Source: Streptomyces sp. SID9727
GTDB lineage: Bacteria > Actinomycetota > Actinomycetes > Streptomycetales > Streptomycetaceae
Direction of reading: 5' to 3'
Length of the DNA stretch: 40,829 nucleotides
NCBI RefSeq assembly: GCF_010550605.1
Contig: NZ_JAAGNI010000073.1
Span: forward strand, 1 to 40,829
Below the pieces are notes generated by a model, which did not search any database, had not been told where the DNA came from, and saw nothing but the letters and a program-made list of their open reading frames with translations. This document shows positions 14,483 to 22,595 of the stretch, piece by piece. Position 1 is the stretch's first letter, and each line of letters begins with the position of its first letter. The position numbers were made by a program, and so were the translations under genes.

Positions 14483-15082
14483 ATGGGCGTCGACATCACC
14501 ACACTCATCGCCGACTGGTCCTGGCTGGCCGAGGTCCCGCCCCCGGAGCGGCTGGAGCGGCTGCGGGACGCCTGGTACGACGAGGCGACCGGGTTGTGGG
14601 ACACCATGTCGGTGACGTACGGGTGGGAGTGGCCGCGCGGGCCGCACAGCGGGTACTTCGGCGTGTACGAGTTCCCCGGCACCCTCGGCTCGTACAAGCC
14701 GCACTTCTGGGCGGGGGAGGCCTGGGAGAAGGCACGCGACCATGTCGACGCGGGCCTGCGGGCGGAGTTGGACGCGCTGCTCGGCGGGCTGATCTGGGAC
14801 GGGCCGGACTTCGACGACGAGAAGCCGGACGAGAGCTACGACTTCTTCTCCGGGGGCTCCGGTCTGCTGGTCGCGAAGTCCCCGGCGGGCGTACGGGAAC
14901 TGCTCGCGACCTGGGAGCGCGTACGGCCCCGGCTCGATGAGATCCGCGCGCCCTTCGAGGAGCGCTCCGAAGCGTTCCGGTTCAGCGACTTCGACGCCTT
15001 CGTACGCCTCCTGGCCAACTGGGGTGAAGTCCTGGCCGAGGCCGCCCGCCGGGGCTGGGGCATCGCGGGCGTGAACGGCTAG
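14483..15082 (+). CDS. Conserved hypothetical acidic protein
   Basis: 199-aa soluble protein with no signal peptide or membrane segment, rich in Trp, Asp and Glu (TLIADWSWLAEVPPPERLE, PDFDDEKPDESYDFF, DFDAFVRLLANWGEVLAEA). No catalytic motif was recognised. The regular helical pattern and the tail RRGWGIAGVNG suggest a folded single-domain protein. It is monocistronic, apparently leaderless, and ends 3 bp from the convergent methyltransferase gene. Confidence 0.65.
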   Translation: MGVDITTLIADWSWLAEVPPPERLERLRDAWYDEATGLWDTMSVTYGWEWPRGPHSGYFGVYEFPGTLGSYKPHFWAGEAWEKARDHVDAGLRAELDALLGGLIWDGPDFDDEKPDESYDFFSGGSGLLVAKSPAGVRELLATWERVRPRLDEIRAPFEERSEAFRFSDFDAFVRLLANWGEVLAEAARRGWGIAGVNG

Positions 15083-15085
15083 CGG

Positions 15086-15925
15086 TCACCGCCTGCGTGA
15101 GACGCCCAGCTCGATCAGGTAGCGCTTCGTCACCCGCCCCCCGTACCGGCCGTCGATCAGCTCGGCGATGGAGTCCAGCAGCCCGCGCCGGGCGGCCTCC
15201 GGGAGCGCCCGGTGCCCGGAGTACGTGCGCAGCACGTCCACGTACTGTGCCGTGGTGTACGTGACGTCGTGCTCGTAGCGGCGGAAGACCGTCGGGCCGA
15301 AGCGGCCGCTGCGCGCCACCTCCTCCGCGTGGTCCCCGTTGCCGACCTCGTCAGCGGTGGGAGGCCGTGTCCCGGGCTTCGTCTCCGGGTCGAAGCGCTC
15401 GTAGCAGCGCTGGACCTCCACGAAGAACTCCTCGGTGCCGCCTCGCACATGCTGGGTGCGCACCACGGCGAGCGCCCCGCCCGACCGCAGCGCGTCGGCC
15501 GCCTTGGGCACGCGTACCGCCGGGTCGATCCAGTGGAACGCGGTGACGACGAGCACCGTGTCGTACGGCTCCGCGGGCAGCGGCCAGTCCTCGAACGCGG
15601 CCGTCACCACCTCCGCGTCCGCCGCCCCGGCCAGATTGCGCCGGGCGACCGCGGCCATGCCCGGCCCCACCTCGACGGCGGTGATCCGGCAGCCCCGCCG
15701 GGCCAGCGGGACCGTGGCCTGCCCGGTCCCGCAGCCCACCTCCAGAACGCGGCTGCCGGGCCGCGCCCCGGCGAGCTCCGCGAGGTCGTCGTAGAGCGCC
15801 GCCGGATACCCGGGCCGGGCCCGGTCGTACAGCTCCGCGTCCTCGTCGAACGTCCGCCGCAGCAGCTCCCGCCGGGAGTCCTCGGGGGTGTCGTCGCGGG
15901 GCGCGGGTGCGGTGGCTTCGGGCAT
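15086..15925 (-). CDS. Class I SAM-dependent methyltransferase
   Basis: 279-aa methyltransferase. Motif I is VLEVGCGTGQA near residues 60-70, followed by ITAVEVGPGM (the acidic residue at the end of strand 2 contacts SAM ribose), TAAFEDWPLPAEPYDTVLVVTAFHWIDP (motif II/III region) and ALRSGGALAVV. It resembles the UbiE/small-molecule type; the FHWID segment is common in trans-aconitate-methyltransferase-like proteins. The methyl acceptor is unknown. TAGCCT lies 7 nt before the ATG on the minus strand, so the mRNA is probably leaderless, although a serine hydrolase gene lies just upstream on the same strand. Confidence 0.85.
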   Translation of the reverse strand: MPEATAPAPRDDTPEDSRRELLRRTFDEDAELYDRARPGYPAALYDDLAELAGARPGSRVLEVGCGTGQATVPLARRGCRITAVEVGPGMAAVARRNLAGAADAEVVTAAFEDWPLPAEPYDTVLVVTAFHWIDPAVRVPKAADALRSGGALAVVRTQHVRGGTEEFFVEVQRCYERFDPETKPGTRPPTADEVGNGDHAEEVARSGRFGPTVFRRYEHDVTYTTAQYVDVLRTYSGHRALPEAARRGLLDSIAELIDGRYGGRVTKRYLIELGVSRRR

Positions 15926-15950
15926 GTGGGGCAGGCTACGGGGTCCGCTC

Positions 15951-15978
15951 GCGGGGCGCCGTCAGTTCCGCGCCCCGC
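15951..15978 (-). terminator. Hairpin at the serine hydrolase stop codon
   Basis: Perfect 9-bp arms GCGGGGCGC and GCGCCCCGC (15951-15959, 15970-15978) with a 10-nt loop that contains the stop codon of the serine hydrolase gene. It probably separates that gene from the methyltransferase, which has its own -10-like site (15938-15933). Confidence 0.55.
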
Positions 15979-17104
15979 ACAGCCCCGCCTCGACGGCGTT
16001 GCGGATGTCGTCGTCCTGGGCGTCCGTGCCGCCCGGGTCGAGGTTCACCATGACCGAGGTCTGCCGGCCGTCCGCGGTGGCTCCGCCGGCGGTCTGGAAG
16101 CCGAAGATGTCGCCGCCGTGGCCCCAGTAGGAGCCGCCGCAGGGCAGCCACCGGCGCTCCAGGCCCAGCCCGTACGCCCGGCCGTCGCCCACCGGGCGGG
16201 CCTTCATCATCTCCCTGAGCTGCGCCGGTTCCAGCAGCCGGCCGCCCACGAGCGCCTCCAGGAACCGGTTGAGGTCGGAGGCGCTGGAGATCATCTCGCC
16301 GGAGGCGCCCGCGACCGACGGGTTGACCGCGGTGGCGTCCATCAGCGGCGCGTCCTTGCCCGGGTGTACGTACCCGCGCGGATGCGGGCCGGGTATCGCC
16401 GGGTCGTCGCCGGGCACGGTGGTCGCCGTCAGGCCGAGCGGCTGGATGATGCGGCGGCGGATCTCCTCCCCGTACGGACGGCCCGTCACCTTCTCGATGA
16501 CCAACCCGGCCAGCAGGTAGTTCGTGTTGGAGTAGTCCCAGCCGTGCCCGGGCCGGAACGTACGGGGCCGGTCGAGCGCCAGGTCCACCAGGTCGCGGGC
16601 TTCGTGGTGGGCGAGCGGGTCCGTCAGGATGTCCTGCGGGCTGAGGAAGTCGAGGTAGTCGGGCAGGCCGCTGGTGTGCTGGAGCAGGCGGCGTACGGTG
16701 ACGCCCCGCCAGTCACCGGGGTGGTTGCGGACGACGTCCGGAAGGTACCGCTCCACCGGTGCGTCGAGGGCGATGCGGTGCTCGCCGACCAGTTGGAGCA
16801 CCACCGTGGCCACGAAGGGCTTGGTCATGCTGCCGATCCGGAAGCGGCTGTCCCCGCGGACCGGCTCCCCGCTGACGACGTCCGCGACGCCGCTGGTCAG
16901 CACCGTGGCGCCGTTCCAGCCGCGCGCTTCGACCAGCGCCCCGGGGGCGCCGTCGACGGCGGTCAACCGGTGCAGGATGCCGGGGAGCGGTTCGGCCGGG
17001 CGCTCCGAGGCGGCGGCCGCACCGCCGGACTGCATGCCCGCCGCCACGCCGAACACCACGGCCAGGGCGAGCGCGCCGGACAGCGTTCGCTTGTGCTTGA
17101 TCAT
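15962..17104 (-). CDS. Secreted serine hydrolase, class C beta-lactamase/DD-carboxypeptidase fold
   Basis: 380-aa exported protein. A signal peptide spans about residues 1-32 (MIKHKRTLSGALALAVVFGVAA... ending AAAA-S). The three active-site motifs of the beta-lactamase/PBP4-like family are present: S92-M-T-K95, Y191-S-N193 and H329-G-G331. Such enzymes act on D-Ala peptides, esters or beta-lactams; this fold in Streptomyces is usually annotated as D-alanyl-D-alanine carboxypeptidase or esterase, not as proven resistance. The ribosome site GGAGGAG lies about 5 nt before the ATG at 17104. The region upstream has a GAGGTC/GACCTC dyad. Closed by a hairpin at its stop codon. Confidence 0.85.
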   Translation of the reverse strand: MIKHKRTLSGALALAVVFGVAAGMQSGGAAAASERPAEPLPGILHRLTAVDGAPGALVEARGWNGATVLTSGVADVVSGEPVRGDSRFRIGSMTKPFVATVVLQLVGEHRIALDAPVERYLPDVVRNHPGDWRGVTVRRLLQHTSGLPDYLDFLSPQDILTDPLAHHEARDLVDLALDRPRTFRPGHGWDYSNTNYLLAGLVIEKVTGRPYGEEIRRRIIQPLGLTATTVPGDDPAIPGPHPRGYVHPGKDAPLMDATAVNPSVAGASGEMISSASDLNRFLEALVGGRLLEPAQLREMMKARPVGDGRAYGLGLERRWLPCGGSYWGHGGDIFGFQTAGGATADGRQTSVMVNLDPGGTDAQDDDIRNAVEAGLCGARN

Positions 17105-17133
17105 GGGTCTCCTCCGCCGCGCGGCCCGTCACC

Positions 17134-17159
17134 GCGAGGTCGTTTTACGCTGACCTCAC
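17134..17159. promoter_or_regulatory. Inverted repeat GAGGTC-N10-GACCTC upstream of the serine hydrolase gene
   Basis: Six-bp perfect arms (17136-17141, 17152-17157), extendable to 8 bp with one mismatch, about 30 nt upstream of the ATG at 17104. Position and symmetry suit an operator, but no regulator gene adjoins it. Confidence 0.35.
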
Positions 17160-17235
17160 GATGTCCGACGGGATGGGCGGGAGCGATGAGGTGATCGCCC
17201 GTATAACGGCTGGGGGAAACCCCTTTGAGCGCCCG

Positions 17236-19011
17236 TCAGGCGCTCTCCGCATCCAGGGACCGGCCGACTGAGCCGCGGGTGTGGGCCCACGCGGGGAGGG
17301 CCGTCAGCGCGCCGACCGTCAGCAGGATGGCGAGAGCGGTGGCGAGGAGCCAGGAGCCGGGGGGTGTGACCGGCGTGCCGAAGAGCCAGTACAGGCCGAG
17401 CCCGGCCGGCAGGCCCACCGCCGCTCCGGGCACGGCCGGCAGGAGCTGTGCGACGCAGAGCGCGCCGACGGCCTGGCCGGGCGTGGCGCCCAGCGTGCGG
17501 GCGACGGCGAGGGTGTGGCGGGCCTGCACGGCGGCGCCCAGGCCGAGGAGCACGGTGTTGAGGACCGCCATCGCCACCAGCGCGACCGTCACGCCTAGCA
17601 GCACCCGGCCGGTCAGGTCCGCCCGGACCTCGATGGGCCCGAACCGGGCGGAGTCGGGGCGTGCACCCAGTTCGGTGTGCCAGGCCAGCAGGGCCGTGAC
17701 CATGAGCGTGGTGGCGGCCACGCCCGCGGCACCCAGCACCGCGCGGCCCGGCCGGCGCGAGAGCAGCCGGACGCCGAGCAGCAGCGAGGTGGGCAGGTAC
17801 GCCGTCAGGGCGTGCAGGCGCGGGCGCCGCACGGGCGGCCGTGCGGAGTCGGCCAGCGCGTCGGCGGTACTGGAGCGGGCCGCGCCCAGGGCGGGGCGGA
17901 GCGCGCCCGTCACCGCGACGACGACGGCGAACAGGGCCGAGGCGAGGACGGTGGCGAAGTCCGGGGTACCGGCCGCGTTGAGCAGCCCGGCGCCCGGATT
18001 GACCAGGCGGGGCGCGGCGAAGGTCCCCGCGGCCAGGCCGGCCCCGGTGGCCAGGAGGGTCAGCAGCAGGTACTGCGCGAGCAGGACGGCGGTGACGGTG
18101 GCAGGCCCGGCGCCCACGGCCTTGAGCAGTGTGGCCCGTCGGCTGTCCCGTGTGGAGCGGGCGGTCGCGAGGGCGACGAGGGTGACGACCGAGGCGACAG
18201 CGAGCAGCCAGCCGCCGACGACCAGGGCGGGCTGGACGTTCTTGATCATGGCCCGGTCGGTCAGCAGGACGTCCTGCCAGTCGTGGGCCCCTACCCAGCC
18301 GTCGGCCTGGTGCCGGCCGGTGAACACGGTCTTCCGCCAGTGTCGCGCCGCGCCCGGGTCGTCCAGTTTCAGGTGGATCAGATGGACGCCGGGGTCCTTG
18401 CCGGCGGCCGTGGCGGCGTCCGCCGTCGTGAGCCACATCCGCCCGCCGAAGTCGGAGACGGGTCCCTGTGCGTCATCGCTCCACGGGTACACGGAGGTGG
18501 CCGCGCTGACCGCCGTACCGACGACCGGGTAGTCGCGACCGCCGACGGTGACGCGGTCACCAACGCGCACACCGAGCGCCTGCGCGAACCCGCGCTCCAG
18601 GACCGCGCCGCCGGCCCGTACCCAGGTGCCGGAGGTCACCAACGGCCGGTCGACCACGGGGCCCCGGCCCGGAACGCGTCCCTCGACCGAGGAGTGCGCG
18701 CTCTGGCCGTGGGCCTCGACGTACGTGTCGAACGCGAAGACGGGGTCGGCCACCGCGGCCGTGCCGGGGGTCTTCGCGAGGCGGGCGGCCAGGCGTCGCG
18801 GGTCGTCGGAGTCCGTGAGGACCATGACGTCGGGTCCCGCGGTCGCCGCGCGGGTCTTCGCGTACCCGCGGTCGACAGCGCCGCCGGTCGCGAGGCCGAG
18901 GACCAGACACGTACTCGCGAGGGCGACGGTGACCAGCAGGACGACGGCCTCGACGGGGCGGCGGCGCACGTCGCGCCACACCAGCCGCCAGGTCAGCAGG
19001 AGGTGCCCCAC
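17236..19011 (-). CDS. FtsX/MacB-like ABC transporter permease
   Basis: 591-aa permease with the duplicated FtsX layout. A first membrane helix near residues 18-40 (RPVEAVVLLVTVALASTCLVLG) is followed by a large extracytoplasmic domain (about 45-240), then a three-helix core containing TLLKAVGAGPATVTAVLLAQYLLLTLLATG, then a second half with TLAVARTLGATPGQAVGALCVAQLLP and a final helix pair. The VGA/LGA-T-P-x-Q segments are the coupling helices that contact the ATPase. GTG at 19011 lies 2 nt after the ATPase stop, with GGGAGGG upstream inside the ATPase gene. The open frame beyond it is only the shadow of the ATPase. Last gene of a padR-ATPase-permease operon; substrate unknown. Confidence 0.85.
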   Translation of the reverse strand: MGHLLLTWRLVWRDVRRRPVEAVVLLVTVALASTCLVLGLATGGAVDRGYAKTRAATAGPDVMVLTDSDDPRRLAARLAKTPGTAAVADPVFAFDTYVEAHGQSAHSSVEGRVPGRGPVVDRPLVTSGTWVRAGGAVLERGFAQALGVRVGDRVTVGGRDYPVVGTAVSAATSVYPWSDDAQGPVSDFGGRMWLTTADAATAAGKDPGVHLIHLKLDDPGAARHWRKTVFTGRHQADGWVGAHDWQDVLLTDRAMIKNVQPALVVGGWLLAVASVVTLVALATARSTRDSRRATLLKAVGAGPATVTAVLLAQYLLLTLLATGAGLAAGTFAAPRLVNPGAGLLNAAGTPDFATVLASALFAVVVAVTGALRPALGAARSSTADALADSARPPVRRPRLHALTAYLPTSLLLGVRLLSRRPGRAVLGAAGVAATTLMVTALLAWHTELGARPDSARFGPIEVRADLTGRVLLGVTVALVAMAVLNTVLLGLGAAVQARHTLAVARTLGATPGQAVGALCVAQLLPAVPGAAVGLPAGLGLYWLFGTPVTPPGSWLLATALAILLTVGALTALPAWAHTRGSVGRSLDAESA

Positions 19012-19013
19012 CG

Positions 19014-19784
19014 TCAGCCCTCCCAGTTCAGCAGGGCGGAGAGCCCTGGGGCCCGGGCGCCGTCCAGGAGGGTGTCGTCCCGTAGCTTCCCGTCGCTCAG
19101 CGAGACCACCCGGTCGGCGGTGGCGGCGACGCGCTCGTCGTGGGTGACGACGATCAGGGTCTGGCCGGCCGCGCGCAACTCGCCGAAGAGCCGCAGGACT
19201 TCCTGCGTGGCGGCGGTGTCCAGGTTGCCGGTGGGTTCGTCGGCGAGGACGACCATCGGTTCGTTGACCAGGGCCCGGGCGACGGCGACCCGCTGCCGCT
19301 GCCCGCCGGACAGCTGGGCGGGCAGATGGCGGGCCCGGCCGGCGAGCCCGACTCGGTCGAGGAGAGCGGCGGCGCGGCGGCGGGCGGTCCGCGGCGAGGC
19401 CCCGGCCAGCAGCGCCGGCAGCTCGACGTTCTCCGCAGCGGTCAGCTCGTCCACCAGGTGATACGCCTGGAACACGAACCCCAGACGGCGGCGCCGAAGC
19501 CGGGCGAGCGCCCGCTCGCTGAGGCCGTCGACGCGCTCTCCGCCGAGCCACACCTCGCCCTCGGTGGGCCGGTCGAGGCCGCCCAGGAGCTGGAGCAGCG
19601 TGGACTTGCCGCAGCCACTGGGCCCGGTCACGGCGAGCGTCTGTCCGGCGGGGACGTCGAGGTGGACCCCGTCGACGGCCCACACCGCGTTCTCGCCCTC
19701 GCCGTACACCCGCGTCACACCGACCGCGCGCAGCACCGGCCCGGCCGCCTCGTCCTCGTGCGTACGCCGACCGTGTCCGGTCAT
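19014..19784 (-). CDS. ABC transporter ATP-binding protein, LolD/MacB type
   Basis: 256-aa ATPase. Walker A GPSGCGKST at about 54-62, Q-loop FVFQAYHL near 103-110, signature LSGGQRQR near 158-165, Walker B VVLADEPTG near 178-186, and H-loop VVTHDE. It drives the FtsX-like permease encoded downstream, probably for mechanotransmission-type efflux or release of a lipid, peptide or drug. ATG 19784 overlaps the stop of the padR-like gene (ATGA), and its own stop is followed after 2 nt by the permease GTG, so all three proteins are translated as a unit under PadR control. Confidence 0.9.
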   Translation of the reverse strand: MTGHGRRTHEDEAAGPVLRAVGVTRVYGEGENAVWAVDGVHLDVPAGQTLAVTGPSGCGKSTLLQLLGGLDRPTEGEVWLGGERVDGLSERALARLRRRRLGFVFQAYHLVDELTAAENVELPALLAGASPRTARRRAAALLDRVGLAGRARHLPAQLSGGQRQRVAVARALVNEPMVVLADEPTGNLDTAATQEVLRLFGELRAAGQTLIVVTHDERVAATADRVVSLSDGKLRDDTLLDGARAPGLSALLNWEG

Positions 19785-20323
19785 CCTTCTCCCCTGCCTT
19801 TACCCTGTGCCGTGCGCCCGGACCAGCCCCGCTCGCACACCTCCAACCAGCGCAGATCAGCCTGCAACCGGAGCATGACCCCCTCCAGCAACAGCCCTGC
19901 CTCGGAACCCGCCGCATGCCCGAGGGCGGCGCGCTGCACCTCGGCGAGACCGCTCATCAGCTCCCGCCGCCGCGCGCGTACGAGGGCGAGCGGATCGGCA
20001 GCGCCCGATTCGCGGGCGGCCACCAGCTTCAGATGGAACTCCGTCACGTCGCCCCGGGCCCCGGCGCTCTCGCCCATCCACTCGGCCACCCGCTCGTGCC
20101 CGGCCGGGGTGGGCGCGAACACCTTCCGCCTCGGCCCGCGCACGGCCGCCTCCTCGCGGACCTGGACGACGAGCCCTGCCTTCTCGAGCCGCGTGAGCGT
20201 CACGTACACCTGGCCCGCGTTCAGCCCGTCCCCGAGCGGGCCCAGCGCCACCGCGAGCCGCCTGCGCAGGTCGTACCCGTGCGACGGCTCCTTGACCAGC
20301 AACGCGAGCACCACGTCCTGCAC
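19781..20323 (-). CDS. PadR-family transcriptional regulator
   Basis: 180-aa regulator. The N-terminal winged helix VVLALLVKEPSHGYDLRRRLAVAL, then LNAGQVYVTLTRLEKAGLVVQVREE, is diagnostic for PadR proteins, followed by a helical C-terminal dimerisation region (about residues 85-165). GTG 20323 is chosen because GGAGGGGG lies just upstream; a longer frame from 20377 would start inside the promoter. PadR proteins usually repress an adjacent exporter until an exported compound binds; here the ABC ATPase and permease follow directly with overlapping codons. Confidence 0.9.
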   Translation of the reverse strand: MQDVVLALLVKEPSHGYDLRRRLAVALGPLGDGLNAGQVYVTLTRLEKAGLVVQVREEAAVRGPRRKVFAPTPAGHERVAEWMGESAGARGDVTEFHLKLVAARESGAADPLALVRARRRELMSGLAEVQRAALGHAAGSEAGLLLEGVMLRLQADLRWLEVCERGWSGRTAQGKGRGEG

Positions 20324-20348
20324 GGGTCCCCCTCCTCGACGGCTCCAA

Positions 20349-20377
20349 TGGATAGCGGTTAGCCAAAGGTTCGTCAA
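20349..20377 (-). promoter_or_regulatory. Housekeeping-type promoter of the padR-ABC operon
   Basis: Minus strand: TTGACG at 20377-20372, a 17-nt spacer, TATCCA at 20354-20349; the predicted start lies about 20 nt before the GTG with a GGAGGGGG ribosome site between. The best -35/-10 pair in the window. The spacer has an AACC...AACC repeat that PadR might bind. Confidence 0.6.
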
Positions 20378-20418
20378 CCGGGGTCGGCCTTCCGGGCCCT
20401 GGGTGCTGCAATGGCCCC

Positions 20419-21312
20419 ATGGCCGACACGCTGCACGACACCGACCTGCTCGTCATCGGCGGCGGTCCCGCCGGCTGCGCCGCCGTGCGGACCGCCGCCG
20501 GGGTGGGGCTGCGCACGGTGCTGGTCGAGCCGGACCGGCTGTGCCGGAACCTCTATCGCATCCCTGCCCTCGGCAACGTCCTCGGCGGCCACACCGGCGG
20601 CCCCGCGCTCGCCGACGCCATCACGGCGGAGGTCCTGGGCACGGAGCTGTGCCGGGCTGAACTCGGTCGTCGCGTGGCCGAGTTGCGTGCCGCCGACGAC
20701 CGAGTGACCGTCACGCTTGACACGGGGACCCGCCTCACCGCCCCGTACGCCGTCGTCGCCACCGGCGTCGGCCCGCTCCAGCCGTGCGACGTCCCCTGGA
20801 TCACCGCACCGGACCGGCTCACCCTCCCGCCGCTGTGGCAGGCCGGAGCGGAGGACGGCCGGACCCTCCTCGTGCTCGGCGGTGACCGTCCGATCGGGAC
20901 CTTCCTGCGCGCCCACCCGGACACGGACGCCCGCCTGCTCGTGGCGTACCCCGCGGCAGACGCGTACAAGACGGACGAGATCCGCGACGACCCCCGGGTC
21001 ACGCTCGTCCCCGTCGACCACCTGACGCTCTCGGAGGCGGCGGAGGTGACCGCTCCGGAGGACCTGCGCCGCACCCTTGCCGCGGACGCCGTCTTCCTCA
21101 GCCTCGGCAGTGCCCCCGCCGCCCCGCCGGGCGACCTGGTCCGGGGCGCGGACGGCTACTGCGCCCCCGCCGACCAGCACCCCCGCGTCCTCGTCGCCGG
21201 CGACCTCCGCTCGGCGCGCTACCAGCGCATCATGACCGCGTTCGGCTCCGGCAGCGAGGCCGCGCTGCACGCGTACTACGCGGGGCGGGACCTGCTCGGC
21301 GCGGCCGGGTAG
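20419..21312 (+). CDS. Thioredoxin-reductase-like FAD oxidoreductase lacking the CxxC motif
   Basis: 297-aa flavoprotein. FAD-binding motif VIGGGPAGCAA at 12-22, a second ATG-like motif AVVATGVGPL near 112-121, and a C-terminal FAD motif VLVAGDLRS near 258-266. The thioredoxin-reductase redox pair CxxC, expected around residues 130-140, is absent; only QPCDVPW is there. The NADPH domain is also atypical (LLVLGGDRPIGTFLRAH). It therefore cannot be a normal thioredoxin reductase. Related CxxC-less proteins oxidise small molecules or reduce ferredoxin-like partners, but the role here is unknown. Its last 37 bp overlap the convergent MFS gene. Confidence 0.75.
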   Translation: MADTLHDTDLLVIGGGPAGCAAVRTAAGVGLRTVLVEPDRLCRNLYRIPALGNVLGGHTGGPALADAITAEVLGTELCRAELGRRVAELRAADDRVTVTLDTGTRLTAPYAVVATGVGPLQPCDVPWITAPDRLTLPPLWQAGAEDGRTLLVLGGDRPIGTFLRAHPDTDARLLVAYPAADAYKTDEIRDDPRVTLVPVDHLTLSEAAEVTAPEDLRRTLAADAVFLSLGSAPAAPPGDLVRGADGYCAPADQHPRVLVAGDLRSARYQRIMTAFGSGSEAALHAYYAGRDLLGAAG

Positions 21313-22595
21313 CCGTCGGGGGCCGCCCGCGCACGGTCCATCTCGCGCCACTCGGGCCGGAGCCCGGTCAGGTTCGTGGTGAGGAAGTACAGGGCCCCGC
21401 ACGTGAGCAGCATCGGCACGAGTCCGGTAGCGGTCACCGCGGCCCCGACCAGCAGCCCGCCGAGGGGGATGCCGGCCCAGGCCAGCGAGTCACCGAGCGC
21501 GTTGACCCGGCCCAGCATCCGGCGCGGCACCCGCTCCACGAGGACGGCACCCATCACGGGGTTGACGAAGCCGGCCCCGAACCCGCTGACGGCGAAGACG
21601 GTGAGCACGCCCCACAGCGGGGCGCCGGAAGCGAGCACCAGGAACCTCGGCGCTCCGGCCAGCAGGAACCCGGCGAGCACCACCAGGCGCCGCGACAGTC
21701 TGTGCGCGACGGCGGCGGCGATCAGGCTCCCGGCGACCCCTCCGGCCCCCATCACGCCGCCCATGACGCCGATCGCGGCCGGCCCGTCGCCGGACTCCCT
21801 GGCCCAGACCGGGGCGAGGACCGAGGTGAACGCCGCGTCCAGGAGGTTGGTGATGCCGATCATGACGATGGCGGTGAGCAGGAGCGGATCGCCGCGCAGG
21901 AAGGTGAAGCCCTCACCGAAGCGCCGCCAGTAGCCCGGCTCAGGCTCCTTCCCAGCGCTGGGCGCATCGTCGGCGGTGCGCCCAGCGCCCCGGGGCAGCG
22001 CGATCCTGATGACCACCGATCCCAGGGCGAAGCAGCCCGCGTTGACGGCGAGCGCGGTCAGCGGGCCGAGCAGCGCCACCAGGGAGCCGCCGAGCGCCAT
22101 GCCGACCGTGGAGGCGAGCCGCTCGATCACACCGGACAGGCCCGTGGCGCGCTCCAGCGGCACCCGGCCGCGCTCGGCCGCTTCCGGGACCATCACTTCC
22201 TTGGCCAGGTCACCGGGGCCCCGGGCCGCCCCGATCAGCGCGACCAGCCCCAGTAGCAGCGGGAAGGAGAGCACGTCCAGGGCGTGCAGGACGGGAATCG
22301 CGGCGGCGGCGGTCGCGCTGGCCAGGTCGGTGGTCCAGGAAACGGCCCGCGGCCCGGTCCGGTCCACCAGCGGTCCGGTGAACGCCTTGACCACCACGTA
22401 GGGGGCCATCTCGCAGAAGGCGACGAGCCCGGTGCGGCCGGCGCTGCCGGTCGTGACGAGGACGAACCAGGGCAGCGCCACGACGGAGATCCGGGTGCCG
22501 GTCAGCGACATCGCCATGGCCGTCAGCACCCCGGCGAGCGGCCGTAAGGACCTCGTGGCCGATATGCCGCCGCTCTCCGGTGAGCCCCCGGTCAC
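21276..22595 (-). CDS. MFS transporter controlled by an ArsR-like regulator
   Basis: 439-aa major-facilitator protein with about 12 transmembrane segments (first at VLTAMAMSLTGTRISVVALPWFVL, near residues 18-41). It carries the MFS motif GPLVDRTGPRAVSWTTDLASA in the 2-3 loop and resembles enterobactin-exporter/macrolide-efflux relatives. GTG at 22595 overlaps the stop of the upstream HTH gene (GTGA), so expression is coupled; the frame further upstream is a shadow of that gene. The 3' end overlaps the convergent flavoprotein gene by 37 bp. The exported substrate is unknown. Confidence 0.85.
   Translation of the reverse strand: MTGGSPESGGISATRSLRPLAGVLTAMAMSLTGTRISVVALPWFVLVTTGSAGRTGLVAFCEMAPYVVVKAFTGPLVDRTGPRAVSWTTDLASATAAAAIPVLHALDVLSFPLLLGLVALIGAARGPGDLAKEVMVPEAAERGRVPLERATGLSGVIERLASTVGMALGGSLVALLGPLTALAVNAGCFALGSVVIRIALPRGAGRTADDAPSAGKEPEPGYWRRFGEGFTFLRGDPLLLTAIVMIGITNLLDAAFTSVLAPVWARESGDGPAAIGVMGGVMGAGGVAGSLIAAAVAHRLSRRLVVLAGFLLAGAPRFLVLASGAPLWGVLTVFAVSGFGAGFVNPVMGAVLVERVPRRMLGRVNALGDSLAWAGIPLGGLLVGAAVTATGLVPMLLTCGALYFLTTNLTGLRPEWREMDRARAAPDGYPAAPSRSRPA

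Noticed and set aside
17197..17225. GGGG-gaaa-CCCC mini-hairpin followed by TTT as terminator of the serine hydrolase region
   Set aside because: Lies downstream of the permease promoter-less end in the wrong place for the serine hydrolase (which is transcribed away from it); too short to assign as the permease terminator because it precedes rather than follows that gene's stop on the minus strand.
19015..19917. N-terminal extension of the FtsX permease frame by some 300 codons
   Set aside because: The extension is an out-of-frame copy of the ABC ATPase coding region; GTG 19011 with a GGGAGGG site is the real start.
21276..21312. Overlap of convergent genes as a regulatory antisense device
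   Set aside because: A 37-bp tail overlap is common in compact genomes and no extra signal was seen there.
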